Shown: positions 1 through 9,106 of the stretch, one piece after another
How the letters are laid out: each line of letters begins with the position of its first letter
Numbering within the stretch: the first letter of the stretch is position 1
From: Acetobacter oryzoeni
Lineage (GTDB): Bacteria; Pseudomonadota; Alphaproteobacteria; Acetobacterales; Acetobacteraceae
Direction: 5' to 3'
Length of the DNA: 64,000 bases
Assembly: GCF_004014775.2 (NCBI RefSeq)
Contig: NZ_CP042808.1
Location: forward strand, 1,544,001-1,608,000
Translations under genes and position numbers: made by a program
Notes under the pieces: model-generated
Told to the model about the DNA's origin: nothing
Databases searched by the model: none
What the model saw: the letters and a program-made list of their open reading frames with translations, nothing else

Positions 1-555
1 CCCACGGGCCTGCGGATCAGCCGCAACCTTTACGGCTTCATACATATTGGCGGGGCCATCTGCGCTAATGGCCGTGCTCGGCCGCATTGCGCCCGTTAAA
101 ATAACCGGCCGTGCATCTGCAATCACGTTATCCAGAAAAAAAGCTGTTTCCTCCATTGTGTCTGTCCCGTGGGTGATCACAACGGCATCTGCTTCGTTAT
201 GGGCAAAAGCCCGACGAATACGCTCGGCCAGCTTGAACCAGACCTGACTGTTCATGTTCTGGGAAGCGATGTTGGATATCTGTTCCACCTGCAACTGCGC
301 CAGTTTTTCAACGCCAGGCACACCTGCAATCAACTGTTCACCTGTTACGGCACCGGCATCATATCCAATAGCGGAACGGGTATCAGCCTTACCGGATATT
401 GTGCCCCCCGTAGCCAGCACAAGCACACGTGGTAAGGAGACCTGCTGATGGGCCGCAAGAGGTGCAGATGCCCCTTCTGCATGAGAAAAAACAGGCATAA
501 CAGAGGCTACCCCCAGAATTGCAGCAAGAATAGGCAGACCACGCACAGAAACCAT
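1..555 (-). CDS. L-asparaginase, periplasmic type II, C-terminus cut by window edge
   Basis: This gene hydrolyses asparagine to aspartate and ammonia, probably in the periplasm. The first 185 residues are visible and the gene runs off the left edge. The start ATG is at 555-553 (MVSVRGLPILAAILG) and opens a hydrophobic signal peptide ending near FSHAEG. The catalytic motifs of the family are clear: VLATGGTISG, carrying the first catalytic threonine, and VITHGTDTMEET, carrying the second threonine and its Asp, followed by LTGAMRP. It is the third gene of a leftward run after aspT and asdA, 116 bases behind asdA. Aspartate made in the periplasm would feed directly into AspT. The asparaginase family call is firm. 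The operon membership is inferred from order and spacing. Confidence 0.85.
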   Translation of the reverse strand, partial: MVSVRGLPILAAILGVASVMPVFSHAEGASAPLAAHQQVSLPRVLVLATGGTISGKADTRSAIGYDAGAVTGEQLIAGVPGVEKLAQLQVEQISNIASQNMNSQVWFKLAERIRRAFAHNEADAVVITHGTDTMEETAFFLDNVIADARPVILTGAMRPSTAISADGPANMYEAVKVAADPQARG

Positions 556-671
556 AAAACAACACTCTTTCTAACAAAGAGAGATAAAGGAATGCCCTTA
601 CCTCCCCTTGTCGTCATTTAAAAACCAAATCTACCGAAAGGAGCGCTTTCTCCTTCCGAACACAATTTTCA

Positions 672-2279
<1,608 letters not shown>

Positions 2280-2286
2280 TCAGTAT

Positions 2287-3978
2287 TCAGGAAAATGCGA
2301 CCACAAGTGGCCCAAGTAGCGTAAGCAATACGTTTGCAACTGCGTAAGTAATGGCAAAAGGTGTTGTGGGAACGGCATTGCCTGCCTTGTTCAACACCTC
2401 GCCAAAAGCTGGATTGGCACTGCGAGAACCTGCCAAAGCACCTGCAAAAATGGCCGTATTGTTATAGCGCAGCACGTAGCGCCCAAAGAGCATGGTGAGG
2501 ATAAGCGGCACCAATGTAACCACTACACCCAACAGAAAGAGCGTAATGCCGTGCTGCATGATGGTAGCAATAGCCTGCTGGCCCGTTTGCAAGCCCGTTA
2601 CGGCCACAAAGCCTGCCAGCCCGAAGTCCACCAGAAAAGTTGAGGCACCCTGCGGCATATTCCCCATAACGGGATGGCGGCTTTGATACCAACCAAACAG
2701 CAACCCGGAAAGCAGAGCCCCACCGCCACTACCAAGAGTAAGAGGGACCGACCCCATATGCACCACACCCAAGCCGATCAGCAAACCAAGGGCAACGCCC
2801 AGAGAATGGAAAACGAGATCGGTTTTAATGCTTGGAAGCAGGATCGTCCCAATCTGCGTGGCTGCACGCTGCACATCGGCAGACGTACCAAGCAGGGTAA
2901 CAATATCTCCATCCTTTACCTGCATGGAGCCCGTAACAGGCATTGCCTTACCTGCACGGGAGAGCGCGACCAGATAAACACCGTGACGCACAGCTGCGGA
3001 AAGAGACTGTACGCATTGATCAACAGTTTTTCCAACAAAATCCTTACGAGACAAAACAACATCCCGACGGATAAGGGAAAGATCAAGGCCGGGAACATCA
3101 CCAATTTCCTGCCCGATCTTCTGCCCTGCAGCCAGAACCTCTGCGCGCTGCCCAACGAGCAAAAGCTGATCACCCGGCAGCAGCGCAGCATCGGCCCCTA
3201 CACCGGCAGGTTTGCCATTGCGCAGCACCTGTTCCACCGTAACGCCTGCAGCCAGGCTTTCCACACGAGCAATAGTGAGATCAGACTGCGTTAGACGATA
3301 CGCACGCCCAACAAGATTAGGAAAAGCAGAAACCTCTCCCTCACCCATAACATGCACGCCGCCTGCCTGCTCGGCTTCAGCACGAATAGCATCTTCACGG
3401 ATGCCGCGCTTCATAAACCACGGCAAAACGTTAACACACAGAAGAATGGGCCCAATGGAGCCAAAGATATACGTTACGGCATAGCCAACAGCGACATTAC
3501 CCTGAAGCTGCTGCACCTGCGCAAGCGGCAGACCAATTTTTTCCAAGGACGAGCCTGCCGTACCAATAATGGCCGACTGGGTAAGCCCCCCTGCCGCAAG
3601 CCCTGCAGCAAGTCCTTTATCAAGGTGGAATATGCGCGCAACCGCTACAACGGTAATCAATCCCGTAATAGCCAGCACAACGGCCATCAGAATTTCTTTA
3701 AGAGACTGCCGCCCTAATGAACGAAAAAACTGCGGGCCGCTTTGATAACCCACGGCATAGATAAAAAGAGCGAACAGAACGCTCTTGATGCCAGAATCAA
3801 TATGAACGCCCACTTGGCTAATAAGCACAGCTGCTAAAAGCGAGCCCGCCACACCGCCAAGCTGGAACGAGCCAAAGCGAAATCGCCCGATCCAGCACCC
3901 TATAACAAGTGCAAGAAACAAGGCCATTTCTGGACACGCACCAAACAGGCTGGATAAAAGAGTAGTGAATGCGTGCAA
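2287..3978 (-). CDS. aspT: Aspartate:alanine antiporter AspT
   Basis: Inner-membrane exchanger of the AAE family that swaps external aspartate for internal alanine. The 563 residues show the family plan: about five hydrophobic segments at the N-terminus, two central soluble TrkA_C-like (RCK_C) domains (around residues 205-380, including PGDQLLLVG and DGDIVTLLG), then five to six C-terminal membrane segments with GSRSANPAFGEVLN. The start codon is TTG at 3978, supported by AAGGA eight bases upstream; no in-frame ATG fits better. It is the first gene of the aspT-asdA-asparaginase run. A palindromic FNR-type box lies about 70 bases upstream of the start. Assignment is strong because of the adjacent asdA. 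Confidence 0.92.
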   Translation of the reverse strand: MHAFTTLLSSLFGACPEMALFLALVIGCWIGRFRFGSFQLGGVAGSLLAAVLISQVGVHIDSGIKSVLFALFIYAVGYQSGPQFFRSLGRQSLKEILMAVVLAITGLITVVAVARIFHLDKGLAAGLAAGGLTQSAIIGTAGSSLEKIGLPLAQVQQLQGNVAVGYAVTYIFGSIGPILLCVNVLPWFMKRGIREDAIRAEAEQAGGVHVMGEGEVSAFPNLVGRAYRLTQSDLTIARVESLAAGVTVEQVLRNGKPAGVGADAALLPGDQLLLVGQRAEVLAAGQKIGQEIGDVPGLDLSLIRRDVVLSRKDFVGKTVDQCVQSLSAAVRHGVYLVALSRAGKAMPVTGSMQVKDGDIVTLLGTSADVQRAATQIGTILLPSIKTDLVFHSLGVALGLLIGLGVVHMGSVPLTLGSGGGALLSGLLFGWYQSRHPVMGNMPQGASTFLVDFGLAGFVAVTGLQTGQQAIATIMQHGITLFLLGVVVTLVPLILTMLFGRYVLRYNNTAIFAGALAGSRSANPAFGEVLNKAGNAVPTTPFAITYAVANVLLTLLGPLVVAFS

Positions 3979-4655
3979 AATGTAGTTCCTTGAGAATATA
4001 TACTACCCGAACCACGCAACATATACATGAACTCACGCACTTGTAATTGATTCGAGTCAATTAATTTAATTTTATTTTTATTATTACATTCCATTTAAGT
4101 AATAATTATTAATTTGTTCTTGGTTTTATTTATTTTCCACAAATCCAATCCATACCCCTCAACATAACAATTATTAGATTATGGTATTAAAAAATATTAT
4201 TTATGCTTTATAGGTAAATAAAATAATAATCTGTTGTTGTTGCATGTAAATAACGTATAAAGTAAGTATATTTAATTATAGACATAAAAAATACATATTC
4301 CCAGTTGCATATTTAAAATGAACAGATGTGCCAAATTTTTCCTATGTGCGCGCCATGAAAACCATCCGTAAGAAACATCATGAAATGTATTTTCGCTTCA
4401 TTTCCATGATCATATTTGCAATTCCGTCATTTAATAAAACAAGATACATACTTGAAAAATAAAATCGTATATTTATGATAACTTCCCACAACCAATTTAT
4501 TTATCATTTTATAATAAAAAACAAACATAATTCAGGCATCCAGAAACTGTAAATGCTCATTACCCTTTGTGTCATAGTCACAAACTATTAAATTGAACTT
4601 TTACGCTCCTGGTGCGTCTTAGAAAATCACCCTATCGTCTTTAACAAGGCGTATC
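3979..4655. other. AT-rich divergent intergenic region
   Basis: About 680 bases without a convincing gene lie between the divergent aspT operon and the GT2 gene. The stretch is far richer in A and T than its neighbours, with many TAAT/ATTA runs. The only clear element is the FNR-like palindrome at 4044-4063. The promoters for both flanking genes must lie here, but no -35/-10 pair stands out among the many TATAAT-like strings. Confidence 0.6.
4044..4063. promoter_or_regulatory. FNR/FixK-like box upstream of aspT
   Basis: The string TTGATTCGAGTCAA at 4047-4060 matches nine of the ten defined positions of the FNR consensus TTGAT-N4-ATCAA. It sits inside a larger inverted repeat, TAATTGA (4044-4050) and TCAATTA (4057-4063). 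It is about 70 bases upstream of the aspT TTG start, a workable position for activation. A Crp/Fnr-family regulator is encoded at 28741-29436. Binding is an inference from the sequence. Confidence 0.45.
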
Positions 4656-5795
4656 ATGATGTCTTCAGAAGATCCTGATAATAAAAGTTCATGTATTACT
4701 TATGCTTACATTCATAACAATATATTTTGGAAAAGGCAGAGAATTGTTGTTATTCCGGCTTGTAATGAGGAACAACATATTACCTCCTGCTTACTTGCAC
4801 TGGCAGCACAGTTTCTTGCTCTTCCACACAAAGTTATCTTATGGATTAACAACACTATAGATCAAACCTATGAACGGGCTTCATCTCTACAGGATAAACT
4901 TCCATTTACGCTGGAGATTATATCAGTCACCTACGATCCTGCTATCGCAAATGCCGGAACAGCGCGAAGAGAAGCTATGGCGTATGCTGCCCAAAATGCA
5001 CAGCAAGACGCTCTATTATTTACGACTGATGCTGATGGAGAAGTTGCCAAAGATTGGATATACCAAACCCTTGAAGCGTTTACGCAATATCACGTTGAAG
5101 CTGTTTTTGGGCGAACCCTGCTTTTACCTTCCGAATATGCACAAATCCCTCTACGGCTTCATGAAGATGAAAGAGCCGAACAAGCCTATGGCGCTCTTTT
5201 AGATCAAATCACCTTGCTTCTTGACCCACAACCGCATGATCCGTGGCCGCGGCATATAGAACATTCAGGCGCAAGCATTGCTGTCACGCATCAGGCATGG
5301 AGGCAGGCGGGAGGCATTCCTGATATTGCATCTGGAGAAGATCGCCTGTTTTATAAAGCATTAAGGCAAAATAGCATTCGCGTACGTCATGCACCAGATG
5401 TCATTGTCTATGTTTCAGCACGCCTTTTAGGGCGCGCACAAGGCGGCATGGCAGAAACTCTAGCACGCAGAATGATTGCCCAAGACAAATATATTGATGA
5501 TGCCTTTGAAACAGTCTCAAGTCGGTTATTGCGTGTCCGCAGAGAGCTTGCTGACAGACGCGCAAACCCATTAAGCCCTATAAGCAAGGTATCTGCCTGC
5601 CCTCCCTTCCCCCGTATTCTTCGGGAGGATCTTCCCAAACACTATCAGCGTGCCCTACGTGTTCTCAATTTTCTCCATCATACGGAATATTGCCTTTCTG
5701 AGGGCGGGCACCATGTATCAACCGATCAATGCGGTATCCCTTCCCGCGTTCACTATAATCTGGGCGCCAATGCTGCGTTAGACAGACCCGAATAA
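4656..5795 (+). CDS. Family 2 glycosyltransferase
   Basis: Predicted cytoplasmic or membrane-associated GT-A glycosyltransferase of 379 residues; sugar donor and acceptor are unknown. RIVVIPACNEEQHITSCL near residue 30 is the nucleotide-sugar binding start of GT2 enzymes, and TTDADGEVAKDW near residue 128 carries the DxD metal motif. No membrane segments are evident. Its 3' end overlaps the convergent methyltransferase gene by 131 bases. Genes for a PIG-L deacetylase and an acyl-CoA dehydrogenase-like protein follow on the other strand. These four families recur together in proteobacterial genomes as far as I recall, which suggests one pathway making or modifying a glycoconjugate. No specific product can be named. 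Confidence 0.8.
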   Translation: MMSSEDPDNKSSCITYAYIHNNIFWKRQRIVVIPACNEEQHITSCLLALAAQFLALPHKVILWINNTIDQTYERASSLQDKLPFTLEIISVTYDPAIANAGTARREAMAYAAQNAQQDALLFTTDADGEVAKDWIYQTLEAFTQYHVEAVFGRTLLLPSEYAQIPLRLHEDERAEQAYGALLDQITLLLDPQPHDPWPRHIEHSGASIAVTHQAWRQAGGIPDIASGEDRLFYKALRQNSIRVRHAPDVIVYVSARLLGRAQGGMAETLARRMIAQDKYIDDAFETVSSRLLRVRRELADRRANPLSPISKVSACPPFPRILREDLPKHYQRALRVLNFLHHTEYCLSEGGHHVSTDQCGIPSRVHYNLGANAALDRPE

Positions 5796-6297
5796 AATAT
5801 TCAGCAGCCTCATCTCCTGTGCATGGCGTATCTGTTGGGCCCGTCCAATTTACAATAAGAATATTACCTTCTGGCTTTAGGCTTTTGGTAACACTCTCAG
5901 CAAGACACTGAATATCTGCTGGACTAAAAAAATAAAGAACTTCTGAAATAAGAACCAAGTCACACCCAGACACTTCTGAAGCAGGATAAGCCTGTGGCAG
6001 AAAGGCCTTGATAAAACTGATGTGTTTTTGCTGCACGCATCGTTGTTGAGCGATGGCAAGAGCCGTTTCAGAAGCATCTATACCAACAATACGCTTGCAA
6101 TATTTTGCAAGTGCTAGAGTGCTTACGCCAATCGCACACCCTAACTCTACAGCAAAAAAGATGGGTGATGCAGGAAGACATTGCAGGACTTTTTCAAGTT
6201 TCTGCTGCTCATATAGGCTGTTTTCAAAGTCCCAAGGATCAGCATTAAGCTGAAAGATATCTTCAAAAATATCTGGTTTCCACGTCTCGTTACTCAT
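5665..6297 (-). CDS. SAM-dependent methyltransferase, NodS-like
   Basis: Class I methyltransferase of 210 residues. Motif I is VELGCAIGVSTLALA near residue 50, followed by an acidic residue in VGIDASETALAIAQQRC, and a post-motif segment DLVLISEVLYFFS. The N-terminal NADPWDFENSLYEQQK resembles NodS-type enzymes that N-methylate a freed sugar amine. Such an activity would fit directly behind a PIG-L N-deacetylase, but this is an inference. The start ATG overlaps the PIG-L stop by four bases (ATGA), giving translational coupling. The 3' end overlaps the opposite-strand GT2 gene by 131 bases. Confidence 0.8.
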   Translation of the reverse strand: MSNETWKPDIFEDIFQLNADPWDFENSLYEQQKLEKVLQCLPASPIFFAVELGCAIGVSTLALAKYCKRIVGIDASETALAIAQQRCVQQKHISFIKAFLPQAYPASEVSGCDLVLISEVLYFFSPADIQCLAESVTKSLKPEGNILIVNWTGPTDTPCTGDEAAEYFIRVCLTQHWRPDYSERGKGYRIDRLIHGARPQKGNIPYDGEN

Positions 6298-7025
6298 GAT
6301 GTTATGAAGATTTCATAAGGCTGAAGTATTTTTTCCAAGAGGTATTCTGGTAAAATAAAACCATTTGGATCATCTTCCACAACCAACCCCATTTGGCTCT
6401 TATATGCCTGAATAGCATTGTGTTTGTGGCTCAAAAAATCCTGAATATTAAGGCGCCATCCAACAGGTAATGTTTCTTCAATATCCATACCAAGCGGAAG
6501 CGTTAAACCCCAGACGGGATAAGACAATATTCTTAACTCTGGCAGTAAGGCCTTCAACTTCTGCCCCATCTGCCATACGGCCAGATGGTCACAATGTGGA
6601 TCATGCTGCCACGGCACAAGAATGTTTTGGCAATTATGCTGGCCTATCAGCACGCATAATTTCTGTATTGCATGATTAAAAGCCACACCTGAGGTAGGAA
6701 CAGCTGAGTCTGGCAAACCTAGGAACAACAACCGATCTGTTGCAAGGTTAAGCGTAGCAAGTGCATCTCGGCTTTCTTTTTGCCGACACTGCGCAAGGCG
6801 TTCTGGTGACCATGCATAGGAACCAGGATGGGAGGCAGAACTATCTGAAACGATTACAACAACAGGAGGTCTATTATGCTGCACTGCGGTTGCTATAAAA
6901 CCTGCACACCCCAAGCTTTCATCATCAGAATGAGGCGCCAGTATAAGTGATGTTCCCGGAGCAATCTGGTCAAAATCGGCGATAGGGAGCATAGAAAAAT
7001 GTTCTATAATGTCTTGAACTTTCAT
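6294..7025 (-). CDS. PIG-L family (LmbE-like) deacetylase
   Basis: Zinc-dependent N-deacetylase fold that typically removes acetyl groups from GlcNAc-linked substrates. The zinc motif is visible as LILAPHSDDESLGCAG near the N-terminus, with the second histidine region VPWQHDPHCDHLAVWQ. The start at 7025 (MKVQDI) is chosen because its ATG overlaps the stop codon of the upstream acyl-CoA dehydrogenase-like gene by four bases. An in-frame ATG 18 bases upstream is less likely. It is the middle gene of a tightly coupled three-gene leftward unit. The substrate is unknown. Confidence 0.82.
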   Translation of the reverse strand: MKVQDIIEHFSMLPIADFDQIAPGTSLILAPHSDDESLGCAGFIATAVQHNRPPVVVIVSDSSASHPGSYAWSPERLAQCRQKESRDALATLNLATDRLLFLGLPDSAVPTSGVAFNHAIQKLCVLIGQHNCQNILVPWQHDPHCDHLAVWQMGQKLKALLPELRILSYPVWGLTLPLGMDIEETLPVGWRLNIQDFLSHKHNAIQAYKSQMGLVVEDDPNGFILPEYLLEKILQPYEIFITS

Positions 7026-8164
7026 GCATCTTCTCCCGGCCAATCATGGTTAACAAACCACATAGCGGCTTCTGTCAAAGCCTCATCTGGCGCAGGCTGC
7101 CGCAGATAGGTCATCAAATCCCTCATGACCAACTCTACCGCCTTACCTTTCACAAAAGCCGATACGCCCAGGCTTCTTTGAACAAGCGTTATCAATTCCA
7201 AAGCTGCACGTTCAACGGCAATGCGTGCAAGATTAACAGTTGCAACCACACTCTCTGGTTCCATGTTGGAAGCATAAGCCACTTTGGCGGCCTCTTTGAC
7301 CCACATGCTCGCGGTTTTCTGTAAAGTCAGGGCTTCTCCAATCCGATGCAGTTGATGCGGATTGTTTGCGCGCCCCCGATCCAGAAGCTCCTGCCGCAAC
7401 AGGTCAATCAACCGATCCATGCCGCCCAAGGCGACTGCCGATCCCCGCCACGCCCCAGCAGAAAATTCAGGTTGTCGCAAATAATCTCCTGCTGAACCAA
7501 GAATATTATCTGGAGAGATCACTACATCTGTAAAATCATAGCCGCCTGTACCGCTAGACTGCATTCCCATCAACTTCCCCGGACCTAACAGCCTCCGCTC
7601 GGCTCCATCTGTAGGGGCAAGCGCCATTATGGAATGGCCTTGATGTGTGGTGGCTGTTATGAGTGCGAGCCTTACGTGCGCTACACCACTGGCAAACCCT
7701 TTAATGCCAGCTAATCTGTAATGTCTGCGTTCATGCTCTATCGTAACTGGTGGGATGCCGTCGGTAACCCATATCCCTGCCAAGATTCCACGTTGAAGGC
7801 TCTGAGCAAGCTTACAACGTTGTTCTGGGGTACCATAAAGCTCTACAAGCCGAATAACATTTACATGGCCTTCCAAACATCGCCCTAACGAAAGGCTTGC
7901 ATAGCCCGTTCGCCGCAGAAGAGTTAAAAGAACGCGCCCACCTTCTGATGTTCGGCAAAGATCAAGCCCGCCTTCTTCATGCGATAAAAGAGCATTTAGT
8001 GCGCCAATTTCGCGCAAGGCATTGAGCATATCTATTGGAAAAGCATTTTCTGCTGGTATGGAAGCCGCACTTTTCCACGCATCGAACAGATTTTTGATAT
8101 CTATTTGAAAAGTAGAAAGGTTATTTTTAACGGCTTTTTCATCCAAGTTCAGCATGTTAGGCAT
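7022..8164 (-). CDS. Acyl-CoA dehydrogenase-like flavoprotein
   Basis: The 380-residue protein has the acyl-CoA dehydrogenase architecture: an N-terminal helical domain, a central beta domain (ITATTHQGHSIMALAPTDG, SSGTGGYDFTDVVISPDNILG) and a C-terminal helical domain. The catalytic glutamate of canonical enzymes is not obvious, so a role outside beta-oxidation is plausible. It is the first gene of the unit acyl-CoA dehydrogenase-like, PIG-L, methyltransferase. Starts at 8164 or 8155 (MLNLDEK) are both possible. Its place in a sugar-modification cluster suggests an unusual oxidation step, but that is inference. Confidence 0.75.
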   Translation of the reverse strand: MPNMLNLDEKAVKNNLSTFQIDIKNLFDAWKSAASIPAENAFPIDMLNALREIGALNALLSHEEGGLDLCRTSEGGRVLLTLLRRTGYASLSLGRCLEGHVNVIRLVELYGTPEQRCKLAQSLQRGILAGIWVTDGIPPVTIEHERRHYRLAGIKGFASGVAHVRLALITATTHQGHSIMALAPTDGAERRLLGPGKLMGMQSSGTGGYDFTDVVISPDNILGSAGDYLRQPEFSAGAWRGSAVALGGMDRLIDLLRQELLDRGRANNPHQLHRIGEALTLQKTASMWVKEAAKVAYASNMEPESVVATVNLARIAVERAALELITLVQRSLGVSAFVKGKAVELVMRDLMTYLRQPAPDEALTEAAMWFVNHDWPGEDA

Positions 8165-8295
8165 CCCAATTCCGCAAGACGTTCTACGTCTAACGTATGG
8201 CTTGCAATAACAGATCCATGCCTAATCAGTACAACTTGGTCACTTTACATTGAGAGATAATATAATCTGCTGGCGTAAGTGTAGAGAAACTACAT

Positions 8296-8325
8296 GGAGG
8301 CACCAGCAATCTTGCTGATGCCTCC
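8296..8325 (-). terminator. Hairpin after the repeat-protein gene
   Basis: GGAGGCA (8296-8302) and CAGCA (8304-8308) pair with TGCTG (8313-8317) and TGCCTCC (8319-8325), leaving one internal mismatch and a short loop. It sits 16 bases downstream of the leftward repeat-protein gene. There is no strong U tract, so it may act as an mRNA-stabilising or weak termination hairpin. Confidence 0.5.
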
Positions 8326-8341
8326 TGTATTTAGCATGAGA

Positions 8342-8725
8342 TCAGGAGTTTTTATGACTCTGCTGGCCGGCTTTAACATGTTGCTCATGTGTGCCGCCCC
8401 GAGTGCCAGAGCTATGTTCGCTCCCACTGCCCTCATTGTGCGATGTACCGGTATTTTTGTGGCTCTGCTCACCAGCTTTTACATGCTGTTCGTGCGTACC
8501 ACCACGCGTGCCGGTGCCATGTTCACCTTGGCTCCTTTCATCGTGCGAAGTGCCTGCATTTTTATGGCTTTGCTCACCGGCCTTAACATGCTGCTCATGT
8601 GTGCCGCCCCGAGTGCCAGAGCCATTTTCGCTCCCGCTACCCTCAGTATGCGAACTACCAGTATTTTTATGGCTTTGCTCACCAGCTTTTACATGCTGTT
8701 CATGACTGCCGCCTTGATTGACCAT
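8342..8725 (-). CDS. KGG-like hydrophilic tandem-repeat stress protein
   Basis: Small, very hydrophilic 127-residue protein. After MVNQ it consists of three full 35-residue repeats and one half repeat, each beginning GGTHEQHVKAGEQSHKN, with linkers rich in Gly, Ser, Thr, His and Glu. The KAGEQSHKN core resembles the KGG (GsiB/Con-10) stress motif, with KAG in place of KGG. Such proteins are often desiccation- or acid-induced and intrinsically disordered. The start at 8725 is preferred over the longer frame from 8809 because AGAGGAAG lies just upstream of it. No membrane segment or signal is seen. Function is inferred only by resemblance. Confidence 0.7.
   Translation of the reverse strand: MVNQGGSHEQHVKAGEQSHKNTGSSHTEGSGSENGSGTRGGTHEQHVKAGEQSHKNAGTSHDERSQGEHGTGTRGGTHEQHVKAGEQSHKNTGTSHNEGSGSEHSSGTRGGTHEQHVKAGQQSHKNS
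8345..8713 (-). repeat. 105-bp tandem repeat, 3.5 copies
   Basis: Coding tandem repeat with a 105-base period inside the KGG-like gene. The first 51 bases of each unit are almost invariant, and the rest varies while keeping frame. The array also leaves the opposite strand open for 150 codons, which is a composition artefact. Confidence 0.85.
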
Positions 8726-9106
8726 TGTACTCTTCCTCTTTTTTGAGATGAGACGGTCTTTTAATCTAGCCGCCAGACAGAAAACCTTTCGGCTTATATG
8801 AAGTTTCAAAAAACCAAAGATGATTACAAATATTTTATAAGAAAACCGATACGATATTAAAATAAAAAGATGCTTTATTTATCTCTTAGACAATTTTGTG
8901 AAATGAATATTCATATTTTTTAAAGACATGGAGAGCATATAGGAAAAATAACACACTGCATCTTAAACTAATTCTACTCTCTTGCTGGGCTATGAGATGA
9001 CACGATAACCCGCACTTCCTTCGGAAACCGTGGCTAAGATACCATGAAGCTACTTTGCCAAAAGAAAGATACGGGCCAAACTGTGCTGCAATAAACCCTA
9101 ATTAAA
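8726..9106. other. Intergenic region upstream of the repeat-protein gene
   Basis: About 380 bases between two leftward genes. It should hold the promoter of the repeat-protein gene and the end of the ABC-F transcript. The part at 8810-8990 is AT-rich. No small gene or clear palindrome was found. Confidence 0.4.

Noticed and set aside
2674..3294. 206-codon rightward frame inside aspT
   Set aside because: It is antisense to aspT with no motif and no ribosome site.
8345..8713. CRISPR array
   Set aside because: The 105-base units are in-frame coding repeats without spacer/repeat structure. No CRISPR was seen elsewhere in the window.
8294..8746. 150-codon rightward frame across the tandem repeat
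   Set aside because: It is the complement of the KGG-like repeats, lacks a ribosome site, and its hydrophobic repeats arise from the reverse-complemented codons.
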